Shown here piece after piece: positions 46,089 to 58,410 of a stretch of 64,000 nt of DNA. Source of the DNA: Colletotrichum lupini (lineage: Eukaryota; Ascomycota; Sordariomycetes; Glomerellales; Glomerellaceae). The notes under the pieces were generated by a model. The model was not told the DNA's origin. It searched no databases and was given only the letters and a program-made list of their open reading frames with translations. The DNA is taken from assembly GCF_023278565.1 (NCBI RefSeq), contig NC_064679.1:372001-436000 (forward strand). Reading direction: 5' to 3'. The translations under genes and the position numbers were made by a program. The first letter of the stretch is position 1. Every line of letters starts with the position of its first letter.

Positions 46089-49000
46089 CTTTGCGGTTTG
46101 GGTGTGTTTGCTTTGGTTGATGTGGTCTGTCTTCAGGGGGTCCCTGGTGGGAAAGGGGGGTCTTGGGAGGGAAGTCTGAAGAGTTGAGGGTTAGGGGGTA
46201 TGGCCCGGTATGAACACGATGATCAAGGAATAGTAAGATATCCTCCCGGATGAAAGGGGGGGCATCACCCTGACTTTATACTCGGCCTCATCTTGGGGAG
46301 AAGAACCACACACGAAGGGAACTGAGTCACTGTTGGTGTGAGATGAACAAGGTGCCTTGCATCAGGAAAGATACGCACGCCCCCCTCCCCTGCACTCCAT
46401 TGAATGGGTAAACAACCTGAGAATAAGGGAACCGGTCGCAATTCGGGCTATGGCTTGGGAATGGGATACTTCGGCGGCGGCATTCGGGGTGGTGTCCCAC
46501 TTATCTGGATGGACGGAGACCCGCTTTTCCCGTCCGAATCGCCCAACCCGGTTTATCGTCGTGACCCATTGTTCTCCCTCCTACCCCCTTGTTTTCTCTC
46601 AAAAATTTGCAGGTATAGTCGAGTCTAGACGCAGCGATAACAGCATGGTCCGCGAGTCGTTCATGTGAGGTTTTCCCTCCTTTTCTTCTTCTTTCTGGTT
46701 TGGACGTGCTGAGTACACGCGCGTAAAGTTTTCGCGGACCACTTTCTGTGATTATCTTTCCGCCATTCCATTCTTGATGGGGATGTTCCCCACCGCGGAA
46801 AGGCGAAGGGGGCGTGTGTCAATCAGCAAAACCTGCGAGAACGGAGGGGTGACATTCCAAGCTGCCTAGAGAGAAGAAACATGTGAGAGGTACGAGATAA
46901 CGTGCTGCCCGTCCGCGCCGCCCTAGCAGATGCAATGGCAGGCTCCCTGCAGCGTTGGGTTTGGCGGCTCTGGTCGAAGAAGGTAATGGACGGCCATCAC
47001 GGGGAGGCGAGAGCCAAGAATTCGGGTTTAAGGTGGGGAGCAGTAACAGTTTGTGTGGCCAGCGCGAATAGAGCCTCACAAAAATGTCGGCGGCGCGCTT
47101 GACACGAGCGCCGACTGTTGCTTTTTTGGCTTTGCTCTACGGAGGGCGGTACTGGGTTTGGGCGCGCGTGCAGGGGACTTCTCTGACCTTTCATATTCAG
47201 AAAGACTGAATCAGATTTTGAGGCTATCCCAGGATCGGACTAGAGCGAGAATGTGGTCTGGTCTGGTCGACGGGCCTTGTTTGGAAAAAGCTTTATTCGA
47301 AGTACTTACGGCTGGAAGAACGCGCAGCGGGAACGGGTCCAGCAAATCGACATCGCAACTTCACCCGTAATTCTCATGGGGATATGTGCACGGCGACCCC
47401 GAACTCAACAGCTTTTGAGGGAAAAATAAATGCTATTCCAAGTTTGAGATCTCAGTCAGCCAAAACGAAACCCTCAATACGCTTCTCGTTCTCTTCAAAG
47501 GTACATACTTCCTCGCGGCTCTGTCCGGTGACGCAAAAAAAGCAGAAGCGGGACGGGTCTGGGAATAAGAGGGAATGACTTTTGGGCGGCACTAGAGCGT
47601 CTTGGCCTCTGGATGACAGGGGTAGTCCCGGTCCGACGTCCGCGATTGTGTGGCCTTCCCAGGGCTGAGGAACAGGGGGGAGAAATCTCGGGACGAGCTC
47701 GGGGTGTCGTCATACTAAATCAAACTTGAGGCGATCCGCACCCAATTTTTCATCTGTTTTTTTTTCCAAGCCATAGCCGAGGACTTGTCAACAATTGAGG
47801 CTGCGAATTGTTGATATTTCTATCTGCGAAGCGATTCTCTTGTCTACTCCCCTTCTGGAGACGCCTACTCACGATCTCTCTCCGTCTGAGCCTCGAATAG
47901 CTTCATTCATCCTTCTTTGTCGGTATTCAGAAGTCAAGAACCACGGGCGTTCGAAGCCTGGGATACAGCTAACTGTATCGGTTGACCAGTTGGTGTTTAC
48001 CGAAGCACCTTGCGAATTTACGATTCCAGAGCCGAGCTGGGCCCCTTTCGTCCGGGATGCACGGACCGTGTGGATCCCCGGCGGGCTTGAAAGTGGGTCC
48101 TCCGGCCGGACACACACAGTCAGTCGCGCAGATGGCTTCCCGAGATTTCGTTGCCATGGAACTTGCCGTTGGGATTGGCAGCTTCTTGAACTCACGAGTT
48201 GATCAGCTTGCTGCAAAATCCACATCTTTTTTTCGTTGAAATTCTTTCTATGTGCCTCCGAAGTCTTGATGATTGGGGTCTCGTCAAGGGTAACCAGCCA
48301 AGGTACATACTTCAGCTGGGGATGCTCCTCTCCAGCCAACATGAACGACACCGGTGGAGGTTTCGAAGCACGATACCTTCAACGTAGCAACAGCAAGTGG
48401 ATACCGCTGCAAAAAGGTTTTCTCGAATTCCAAGGATCTCAAGACTCTTAGTGCATGCATTTGATTACGCTTGCAAGATTGTGCTTATTCCCGCCGGACC
48501 CAAGTGGGGGGGCCATGGGCAGGAACTCACTCCTTGATACCTTACTCACCACAGGCTTGGCCCCGCGGCGTTATCAGCGAGAAGCCCAAGTCACCTCGGT
48601 GTTTGGGCGTATCACCATTTCACTGATAGGCCACTAGGAAGTTCCGAAGTCGTGCTGCCGTTGTTCCCACATGGCGGTGGCCCCGATTCTCCTCCCTTGA
48701 GATGTAAAACCCACGAGGCGAGCCAAGAGGTTAATAAGAGGGCCCAGCGGGCGTCTCTCGAGCAATTCGAGACCTTTTCGACTGGGCGACAGTCTGACAG
48801 ATGCCACCGATGTCGCAGAGATCAACATGTGATGATACAAGAAGAGGCTCCAGAGGCTCCAACGGTTCCAGAACTGACTGCAGGTGGATAAGGGCATACT
48901 GCAGTCTGCAGTGCACCTATCAAGAGTGGGGTGTGGGAGCCCGCGATGACAGAGCATCTTACGATTCTCCAAGGGGTGCTTCTCCCTGAACGCAGACCTG

Positions 49001-50332
49001 CGAGATGAGCCCAGAATGGTGGGAGTGAGAATAGGGGCAAGCTTAGGTTTCATTCTAAAAGAGCCTCTTTCTCGTGGTACAGATGGGCTACGATGTGGAT
49101 GGTACGGGATGCTGACATTTCTTGGGAGATCCTGTGATCTCAACCATTGACGTTGGTTGCACTTTGGCGATCGCTGCTCGATGGACTAGCACCCGGTATC
49201 GTGGATCTTATCCCATGATCGCCTACCTTACTCATGTGTACGGCTACTAACCCTCGAAGGTAGGTAAATAAAGGTGTAAACAAACGGGTATCAACGAACC
49301 GTTGAACCATAACCAGCGCTATCGCGTACCTTGAGCTCACGAGGTAAAGACTTCAAAAGTAGTGGGTCCTATTTCAAAAAAAAGTCGGAGCTCGCGCCTA
49401 CGGTTCCCGCGCCCCCATCCGCCCCGGCACACCTCGTGGTCGGCGTTTCCAGCCCTCTAGCCCCCGTCCCTAAAGCCGCCAAGCCTTTAAGGAAAAGCTT
49501 CCCTCCTGTGATCGTCTCCAGACAGATAGACGGAGTGACGCATTTTGAGCCTTGGGTTTTCGATTATCTACTCCTTTGGGCCGTTTGAGAAACAGCGCCG
49601 GTCGGTCGGCCACTCGGGTCTCGAGCTCAAGCAGTCAGATCTTGGCTGCCTACCCGTTACCGTTGCCGATGGGTGTCAGAGACAACCAAAGATACACACG
49701 CAGACCTCGCGGGGCTTTTACTCTCCGCGAGTAGACCAGCCGGTGTGATAGCCCATCTGACATGCAGCCAAGCAGAACCTGTCAATCTCTCTGCCCTCGC
49801 CTCCATTTCCGCCGACTGCTCACGACCTCCGACCGCGAACGTAGACCTCCTTGTCATTTTCACGATCCGGAACGGCCAAGCTCCGCTCATCGCGAGGTGG
49901 AAGATTGTTGATTTTAGTGGTCGATGATGGCGCTTTGGAAGTCTACGAACGGAGTGTAGCACCAGGGCAAGGATCCACTGAGCTTACCAGCTTCATCACG
50001 AGTTTTGCGATTCTTGAAAGTATTCTTTGATTGACCATAGCATAAACCCGCGGTCGGTGTCTTGGCAAGACCTATAAACCGGGGGGGTTCGTCTTGAGAC
50101 TTTGACAGTATCACCACATGGACCAGCCTGTCACTGAATCCGTCTGTCTGCATCGTTCATGAATTCTCATTATCTTGATGGAAACACTCAATCACTCCAA
50201 ACTCCAGTGGTATAGTGCTGTTACCCCCGCTACCCACCCCGGCGTCTCCTAATCATTAAGCAATGTTCCCTTATGCACACATGAGAATATCTACAAACGC
50301 AGCTGCGAACAGCTAGGCGAAGCTCCTACGCA
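46089..50332. other. Large gene-free stretch between the DHA1 transporter and the CSC1-like channel
   Basis: This 4.2-kb interval is the longest one without a convincing gene. Open frames reach 169 codons, but none shows a motif, a splice-joined continuation or biased codon use. The left 500-700 bp should be the transporter promoter, and the right end is the channel's 3' flank. Base composition is normal, with no transposon end, tRNA or large repeat. A non-coding RNA or a short multi-exon gene cannot be excluded. Confidence 0.45.
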
Positions 50333-53060
50333 CTAGCGATTGTTGCTGTCAGCCTGCTGTCGCCAGATGTGCGTGTCGCCCAGGCTCATTGAGCTGTCTG
50401 AGGCAGCCGAGGCCGTGTTCTCGGGAGCATTTGGAGTCTCCGTATCCGGGCCGCTCTCTTCGTCGTCGTCCGTGTTATTGTGGACTGGCGGCGGATCCTG
50501 GTAGATCCACGGCTCTTCTAGACTGCGGAGAGTTAATGAACAGGAAAAAATCGACATGATTCAACATGGTTCAACATACCGAGAGGTCAAGCTGGGATTC
50601 GCAAAGGTCAAGCCCTTTTCTTTATCCTCGTCAATGGTGCTTCCGCGCCTGAGCAAACCTTGCGAGGGTCTCGGCCCCTCAAAGTCTTCGTCAAGTATAG
50701 CCGCATCCTCAGGGTCAATCTCAATGCGGATGCTGCGCAGAGATATGTATCGCGTAAGCGGCTCGAAACGACGCTTAAAGTAGAAGCTGTACCAGACCGT
50801 AAATGCAATCAGAGGCAAGACAGCAATAGACTGGACAAAGGCAAGCGACAGTGCCATGATACTGGAAAGTATCACCTGCGACACGAACAGACCAAGAATA
50901 ACGCGGTAACTGATGATTCTCCAGGCGCCGCCGGTCGCATGCTGAGGCTGGTCCATTGCGTAGAGCAGTTGGTATTTGTAAGTGAAGTAGCCAAGGATGA
51001 AGTAAAAGAGGCCAACGGTCAGAATGAGCCAACCGAATCCCAATGTGCTGTACAACAGGCACAGCATGAAGATGAGCATTGCCGTCGGTAGGTAGAATCC
51101 GTAGCTGAACACAGTTGGCTGCATGATTTCGGCAAAGTCCCTAGGGGTCTTGGCGCCCATTCGATAGATCGGGTAGAGGAAGACACTGCCGACCTGGAGC
51201 AGCCTAAAGGGAAAGAGGCCAATACCTTGAAGCATGATGAAGTTGGTGTAGAATATTCCGAGGTCCTGGATCTGCCCGGCAATTTGTCGCGTCAGGGTAG
51301 CAGGACTTTTCCAGATATCCTGGATCTGACGAACCAAGTTGGCAACGGTGAAAGCTGCGTTGGAAGTGGCAAAGACAACAAAGATGTTGAAGAAGGTGAA
51401 GAAGAAGTTTTTGGAAATGATGGAGAGCTCCACGTCACCCTTGGAGATCATACCTTGCTCGTACGAGAGGTATTCGTAGAGATATGGCACGGCAACGTTC
51501 AGCAACGAAACGAGAAGCGTTGGCAAGCCGGTTTCGATCAAGGCACGTAGTGTTGGATATTGGTCGAAAAATCCAACAATGCCAGGGAACCACGTCTGGA
51601 AGTTGCGAACGCTTAGCAGACTAGCAATAGACGCAACGATTGTCAACCACAGCACGGAGAGGACGGCGACAAATATCGTAATGATCCATGAACGGAGACG
51701 ACGAATCCCACGAGGTGCGTACGTGTTGGGCCACATTACATCAGAAGGAGCGGGTGCGGGCTTCGTAAGAAGCTGTCCCGGTCGAGGGTCGATGCGGGCC
51801 TGGATTGCCATCTGACAAGCGGCGATCGAGTCCATCGTGACGAAGGCCAGATCGGCCGGGGTGAAGTTCTTCTTTCTCGCCTCGCGGATTCTGTCGTCGA
51901 GGCGTCGCAGCTTCTCCTCGTAGTAGTCAAGGGCGTCTATCTTGCGACTCTGAAGTTTGAGCAAGCCATACCATAATCTCACTTTGGGGCGCGGTCTCTC
52001 GACGAGTTCGGGGTTGATGTTTTCGTGCCCTAGTAATCCACCATTCTCTCCAGCCTCCTCGTCGACTTCGTCTTCTCGAGGCTCCAAGACTGAGGGCTCG
52101 GCCTGGGGGTCGCGGAGGCGCTGGACTGACTTGGGGAGCGCTGCCTGTTTTCCGAGATACACGCTCCAAGTCTCTTCAAGCTGAGCCAAAGCCTGCGCTC
52201 TTTGAGCAATGAGCGAGTCGAGCTCCCGCCAGTCGCAGCACAGATTGACATGCTCGACCTCGCCAATTTCTAGCTTTTCGATGAGTTTCTTGATTTTCCC
52301 TTCGTCGCGTAGATTTCGAGGAATGCCAGTAAGGCGGAATGTTCTGTCGGTGATTGTAGACTGTGTGCCGAGGTACTCTTGACGGACATGAATGACTCTA
52401 AAGGTCGCCTTGTTTAGGACGTAGAGGGTCAAGCCCGTGAAGAAGTAGCCAAATGCCAGCCATGCCCAGATGTAGCTCTTTGCCATGTTGAAACTCTCGT
52501 CGTCGCCGTCCGGAGCATCCCAGACCGAGTTTTCGTCGTGTGAATAAACTCCCAGAGCGCGAGTCTCCATCGCGATAGAGGCCGTAGGAGTTTTACTAGG
52601 TTTTGGTTTCCTTGGAGGGAAAGTCTCAGGTCCGAGCGCAGCATTGATGGGTAGCATCACGGTATAGGCGAAGAAGGCCAGTATAGCCAGAATGCGGATA
52701 GCCATTTTGAAGAAGGCAAGAAACTGTTCCCGTCAGATAAGTATGCCCAGTCACGAGTGGTATCTTCGGACTTACGACAAAGGCATCGAGACCGGCAGAG
52801 GCGAGGACTTGCTCCTCAGTAACGCGATAAAGTCCCGGAATCCACCCAAAGAAGGTATCCGGCAGTGCGGGCAAACCAATTTTGGGGTCCAGTCTGCGCT
52901 TGCGCGCGGCGTACAGGGTCGGCCATCGTGGGCGCAAGAAGCAGAAGGTGGTGAATGCTGTGAGGCCAAGAACCAGGGACAAACCGAGTTGGACCCAAAC
53001 GTCACGATCGCTCGGTTTGATGGCCTCTGGCGGTTTGTCTTCAAACACCAAATATTCCAT
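50333..53060 (-). CDS. CSC1/OSCA/TMEM63-type calcium-permeable channel (RSN1-family membrane protein)
   Basis: Three exons (53060-52776, 52723-50580, 50522-50333) give 872 residues; the introns are 52 and 57 bp. I start at ATG 53060 because the frame above it has no ATG. An N-terminal three-helix block (QLGLSLVLGLTAFTTFCFLRPRWPTLYAARKRRLDPK) leads into a cytosolic region (RTFRLTGIPRNLRDEGKIKKLIEKLEIGEVEHVNLCCD). A multi-pass core follows, with FVTMDSIAACQMAIQ, DVMWPNTYAPRGIRRLRSW, LPTLLVSLLNVAVPYLYEYL and FFFTFFNIFVV, typical of the RSN1 seven-helix channel domain. Relatives are mechanosensitive or osmosensitive cation channels in plasma or vacuolar membranes. An acidic Ser/Thr-rich tail is encoded by the last exon. 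Another upstream coding exon is possible. Confidence 0.9.
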
Positions 53061-55530
53061 CTTGCGTGAAGCAGGTCTCCCCGATTCGGATGCGACTGAT
53101 GGAGCTGTTGAATCGCGAGTCGTTGGGTAGAAATTGGTGATGTGTTGGAGAAACTCCAAATCGTGAGGTACGGTAGTGGGTTGAAACAGGTGCTGGGAGC
53201 TCCAGGCACGAGGGAGGTCTCCACTTTCATCCGAACCTGTGACGTGATGATGCGTCGGGTGATTGTGGTTCTGGTGGTATTAGATAAGCAACGCCACAGT
53301 TTTAATGAGGTGGCTGGGATGAACCAGCGCTCCAGCCACACGAGGGATCGAAGGGCGCAAGTGCGCACGCTGTGCCTGCATTCTTCTGCATCAAAATGCA
53401 CAAAAAGGCCCCTCAAGAGTACGGGGTGTTCCGGCAGCCCTATAAGGCTTTCCTTTTGCTATCCGGCCATGGTCCTAATTGTTCATTGAGAAGAAGAGTA
53501 CGCAAGGTTGCGGCCGGCACATTGCAGATGCCGAATGAGAGGCCCTACGGCACAGCTTACTTTTTCGGCAAGCCACTTGACCTTAGATTTCATACGCGGT
53601 GCTTCAAGATACTCACCCTTTACTCCGTACTGTTCCTTTATCTGCAAGACAATTAGTGACGGCCAAGACGGACGGCTGCTCGGCTGCTCCCTCAAAAGTT
53701 TTGGCGATCATCGGCCCCACTGCCGTGGGGTGGGACCTAGGTAGACCGACGCTCTCCCGGCTTATTTCGGCCCTTCCACTCTGTTCACCACCGCTGATCC
53801 GAGGGAGATACTTACCTCCATTCTTGCAGGGGAAGAATTCAGAGCTCATGAAGTGAAGCTGCAGGGCTTACACAGCCACGCGGCGCTCTGTCTAGCTAGT
53901 TCTGATGCCCGGTGCTGCAGGCGAGCTGCATCTCGAACGAGCACGCCGAAAAGCTTCACCGTGAGACAGCACAGCCTCAACGAAGAAGCCGTTTGGCGGA
54001 GTTTTCCATGCTATCTCTGTTCCACGGGCAGAGTATTTGGCAGCAATTACCAAGTGCTCGGACGACCAAAAGTTGAGATGGATGGGAATTTCCGCCTGAA
54101 AATTCCACAGGTTTCAACGCGTTCCTGGTGAAAGTGCCATCTGGGCAAGCCGCGCACTGACAAGTAATGTTTGCAGTGTGCCCATCACAGACATCGGAAC
54201 CATGTTCCAGCTTCGTGCATCGTACATCGTGCATTCATACCGATTATTGGGAAGGCGGTGCATCGCGGCGTTGTACCTCTTCCTCGATTCTTTGAATGAC
54301 AGTGTGGTCATCTGCAGTCGGCGACAAAGAGCAAGATCATCGGGCGCCAGTGGCTGCAGAGACTTGGCGTCTGCAACGCGCCTTGAGTAACACCGTTTGC
54401 AGTACAGAGTTCAGAGAGGCATGACGCCCATGGACGCAGACGATGACAACTGATGCGCCCGTCTACACATGGCCAGATATGGCTTCTGCAGAGAACAAGT
54501 CTGGATTTGGCGCATGTACCTACAAATGCTGTGGACATACTCCGTCGGAAGGGTGTTGAAGTTGAAAACAACGACATGAGAAACGGGAGCAAAGAGCAGG
54601 CAGCAAAGGGAATAAAACGTCTTGCTTCAGTTGAGACTCGGGCGAAACAGTCTGCAGGGCCACTTGAGTGCCAAGGTGCGGCCCGGCCGGGGGCGAGTGC
54701 AGCGCGGGTGGCTCTGATGCAAAGACGGTCGAAGAACCATCTCATTATTTGATTGTTCTTGTTCTGGCTGGCCGCCGTTCTTTTTTATAACCGAAACTTC
54801 AGCAAACTTCATCGAAGCAAGGGGAGCGGCGGCCATTGCCTTTGTTATCGACGGGTCTGGATTGGTTCTCCTAGTGTCACTTTTCTCTCATGTCAAAGGT
54901 CTCAGTCTCGAGGTTCCCTGTATTTGGGTCTGTAAGCGGACATCCGTACCTTGATCGAAGTGACAAACTGCGTCCGGCGACATTTGGAGACGTTCCCAAG
55001 GTTCCTTAAGATGACCGGTCCCTGCCGCCGTGGTTATTAGCGCTCGTCTTCCCGCCCCTTCCCCTCCATTTACCCAGTTCCCGCCCTCCCTTTTCCCCAG
55101 TCCAGTCCCGTCCATTCCCGTCCAGACTCCAGACTTCCAGCCCTCCGCTGCACCGCATCCCCTCCCGAGTCGCTCTTTCCCGACGCTGTGGAATTGGGAT
55201 CAGCCCTTGCCTTCCCATCCAATTGGACTGCACCTTCCTCCAAACCGACCTGCATTGGATGCACCTGCCTCCACGGCTTTTGTCGGCCCACAACCGGTAC
55301 AAAGTACATCGAGAAAAAAAGGAAGGAAGGAAGGAGAGGAAAAAAAAAAAAGAGGGAAACCACTTCCCCGGTCGTTCCACTCCTCCCGGATTCGCCAATC
55401 GACCACGAAAATTTCGGCAATTTCCAATCTTTTCTGCCCCATTTCACGAACCCCTCCATGCCCCTCTCTCCTCCACAAACTGCCCGCCGACATCGACGAC
55501 GATCTCCGAGAGCAATTGAGAAACAGGGAC
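53061..55530. other. Gene-free stretch upstream of the Pch2-like fragment
   Basis: Roughly 2.5 kb. The left side should be the channel promoter. The right 500 bp are pyrimidine-rich leader sequence in frame with, but unlike, the following coding exon. A purine microsatellite made of GGAA units and a long A run lies at 55313-55357. No other feature can be supported. Confidence 0.5.
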
Positions 55531-56185
55531 ATGCTCGACACACTCAAGATGAGCGAGACCCAATTGACCTTTGGTCGGACCGACGACTACATCTTCATCT
55601 CCAAGCCCAAGAAGGGCATCGCCTATGTTGAGGCCCGTTTTAAGGATGGCAAAGGTGTACGTTCTGCCCCGCAATGCTCATTTTCACGAGCTTTTCCCCC
55701 CAAATTCTGTCGGACAGTTGCTTACAATGAGAACAGCTTGCGCACACAGACAAGGGATGCCAACTGGTATGTTCAGTTCTCTGATATGAACCTCATTGAT
55801 CCCATTTTCCGTCATCTAACGTGCCTCAGCTTCTCTCCAAGCTTGAAAGAGAATGGAGCGCACCCAAACTCAAGGATGACACTGTCATCTCACTTGAGGC
55901 TGACCTCTTGAAGGAGCCAGTTTGTAAGTTTCTTCATTCTCTTTTGGGATCGCACTGCTTACCATCTACGTAGTCCACAAGGAGATCCCAAGCGACATGT
56001 TCCACTCTCTTCGTGTGGTTGAGTTCCAAGGCCTGGATCCATCTACTCGTGTCGTCTCTATCCGCGACGTTGCCATCAAAGTCAACCTCTACGGATGCAC
56101 TCCAGAGTCACCTTCCGAGTCGGATGATGAGTTGGTGGACATTCTTCCAAGCGCCACTAAAGTCGATGGCATCTGGGAGCTGTAA
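55531..56185 (+). CDS. Putative N-terminal fragment of a Pch2/TRIP13-like AAA+ ATPase
   Basis: Four exons (55531-55656, 55737-55766, 55830-55923, 55974-56185) join in frame to 153 residues. The sequence AYVEARFKDGKG, the segment ISLEADLLKEPVFHKEIPSD, then RVVSIRDVAIKVNLYGC and ILPSATKVDGIWEL follow the order of the substrate-recognition domain of TRIP13/Pch2, which has VEV, VSI-D, KV-C and LP-GLWDSL at matching places. In that family the AAA+ ATPase domain follows, but here the frame stops right after GIWEL. The stop overlaps a good donor (CTGTAAGA), yet the next exon candidate hits TGA after two codons, and I see no Walker A motif before 58.4 kb. The gene is therefore truncated, or its remainder was lost or moved. 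The start may lie further upstream. Confidence 0.5.
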
Positions 56186-58410
56186 GAATACCTCTTTCAA
56201 CTTTAACGTATATATCACTGACCTTCTGGCTCTCTAGATGCTGAATCTGATCACTTCCTAGCTTGGTCACTGATTAAGCTACTTCATCTGAAATCAGCGA
56301 AAGAGACGCAAATACTGTGGCCGGTTCCCGTTAACTGGGACTTGGTACCGATCTCTCCCGGCGACATCTCGTACCGCCGTGCTGCTCACTGGGGGACGTC
56401 GGAGATCCGGAAGAGCGCTGGGCCGAGAACGCCGAACACGCCGAACACGCCATCATCAGCTACCATTGTGGGCGATGTTAAGAGCATCGGCTGACATCGC
56501 GAACCCGATGACGTCGAGCCACGAGTGTGCATGGCCTAATTATGTGCATCACAGACGCTCATTCAAGCAGCCTTAACAATCTAAGGGCGCGACACACTGT
56601 CTCAGGCAGGGCCACACACGGCATGATCGTCAGGCTCGACGACAACCTCTACGATCGAACATACGTCGTATCGACGAATTACGGCAGGAGGTGTCGGAAC
56701 ATGCGATAGAACTCCGATGCATGGAGTTGCAAAGTTCGACGGACAATGAGTCTAAGCAACATCGGCTCCTCGTCAGCTTGAATGCTATGCAGCTCTCGCC
56801 GATGATATCATTATCGAAATAGACAAAATCGAGGACTTGGGGTCACGCTTGCCCTGTCACTCTTGTTGCTACCAGTGTCTAGAGAGATGGATGCTCCGGG
56901 CGAGGTTGACGCAGAGGTCCGTTAGCTTCGGCGCAGAACAAAATATACTGTCATCACCGACAATAAGGTTTGGTGATGAACGTTGAAGACCTTCAAGGCA
57001 TGACGAGAAGGATAGACATTCGATTGAACCTTCTACGGCCTTTTGATACTCATTGTGTTTATGATGAACTCAGTGAACGTTGGCTGTAGTCATTAGAAGT
57101 AGATCAATGAAAAGAGGAATTCTCGATCCCAATAGTTCCGCACTTGCCTTGCCATCTCCTTGGCCAATCGACGAATCAAGCAATCGCTTTGTGGTCAATC
57201 ACCGACCAGGCATTTCTCTCGAGGGGAGAGCTTGAGACCTAGGGGTCTGTCTCGTTGCATTCATCCAGGGTTGTTGCTCAGCCGAGACACAGGTCTCGGC
57301 CAAGCATCAAGATCATAGCGCCTAGAATTGCCATGTTGAAATAGCGACTTCAGCCGCCGCGTGCCGTCCCCTTCGCCGGCAAACGCAGTGTTGTTATTGC
57401 TGCCGGAACGATGGGTCTAGACCAAGCCAGGGATTCAGCTTCACCGAAGATGCCACAATCTTTTCTTTGGAGGAAAAGTGCTTGCGTCTCGTATGGTGAG
57501 TCGGTCAAGTTCTTTGGGAGTTCCCCGCACTTGATCTGGACGCCAAGCTGAAAGTTCTAGGAACTCTCGCTTCTGCTATGTCTTGGATGGGAACCCGAAA
57601 ACGGCATCGATCAATAACGGGCGGGAATGGGCCCATGGCGGATCGCCCCCAATTTCGAAAGGATGATATTGCTGGAATTCCCAATGATGAAGCCAAAAAG
57701 CCATCAATTGAAGTTGATTGAAATGCATTGTGTACGTATGCCTTTTTGTGTACTTGATTACATGAATATCAGTCGTTGCAATTGGTATCGACCTGGCTGG
57801 CCAATAAGTAGCACTTTCAACTGACGAAAACCACGACTGAGTAGACAACATCGTACTAAACAAGCCATGATTTAGTAATCCTTAATCCGAGATATCTATC
57901 AAAGAGCTTGAGAGAAGAAGCTATCCGAGCTGCCTGCGGATCTCGACCAATCGCATAATCAGCTTGAGTCACTACCGGCGTCTCTCTCAACATGGAAATT
58001 TACGTTCCCAGTGTTTTCAGGGATGGCATTCAGCTGGCGCTAAGCAAGCCTCAAACAAAACCCCACCGCCGGAGCAACACAGTCCATGTATGCAGATACC
58101 GCTTTCGAGAAATGGAGGTTTCCGTGATACTCGCAAGTATGAGCCATGTTCTAGGAGATTGAACCTGACGAGGAGGAGATGGTCCTGGCCAGCTCTGTCT
58201 CGGCCGCTTCAGCTTTCAGGCAGACAGCCACAGGACTTTTCAGCTGCCGGTAACGAAAAGGTGTTGTTTTTCGTTCGTTTCTCACGCCATACACACGAGT
58301 TCAAGACAAAGATGCTTGACCGCACAGTATCCTGAACGCCAAAAAATCACATAAAAGCCTTCAAGAGAACGGCGACGAAGCATAATCCCAATCTTTCTTC
58401 AGACTATAAG
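56186..58410. other. Gene-free stretch where an ATPase domain would be expected
   Basis: About 2.2 kb follow the Pch2-like fragment. I looked for Walker A and B coding sequence in frame with it and saw none. A short imperfect tandem (CGAACACGC units) lies near 56430-56450. The last few hundred bases should be the promoter of the coiled-coil protein gene. Confidence 0.45.

Noticed and set aside
47869..48351. 160-codon minus-strand open frame in the large gap
   Set aside because: No recognisable domain and no signal peptide or splice-joined continuation. Kept as gene-free.
55313..55357. GGAA/poly-A microsatellite as a possible regulatory element
   Set aside because: It is an ordinary low-complexity run in a leader region, with no sign of function.
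55030..55530. Long N-terminal extension of the Pch2-like frame
   Set aside because: It is a Pro/Ser/Arg-rich translation of pyrimidine-rich leader sequence that includes a purine microsatellite. It lacks family resemblance, although a short part just before 55531 may be coding.
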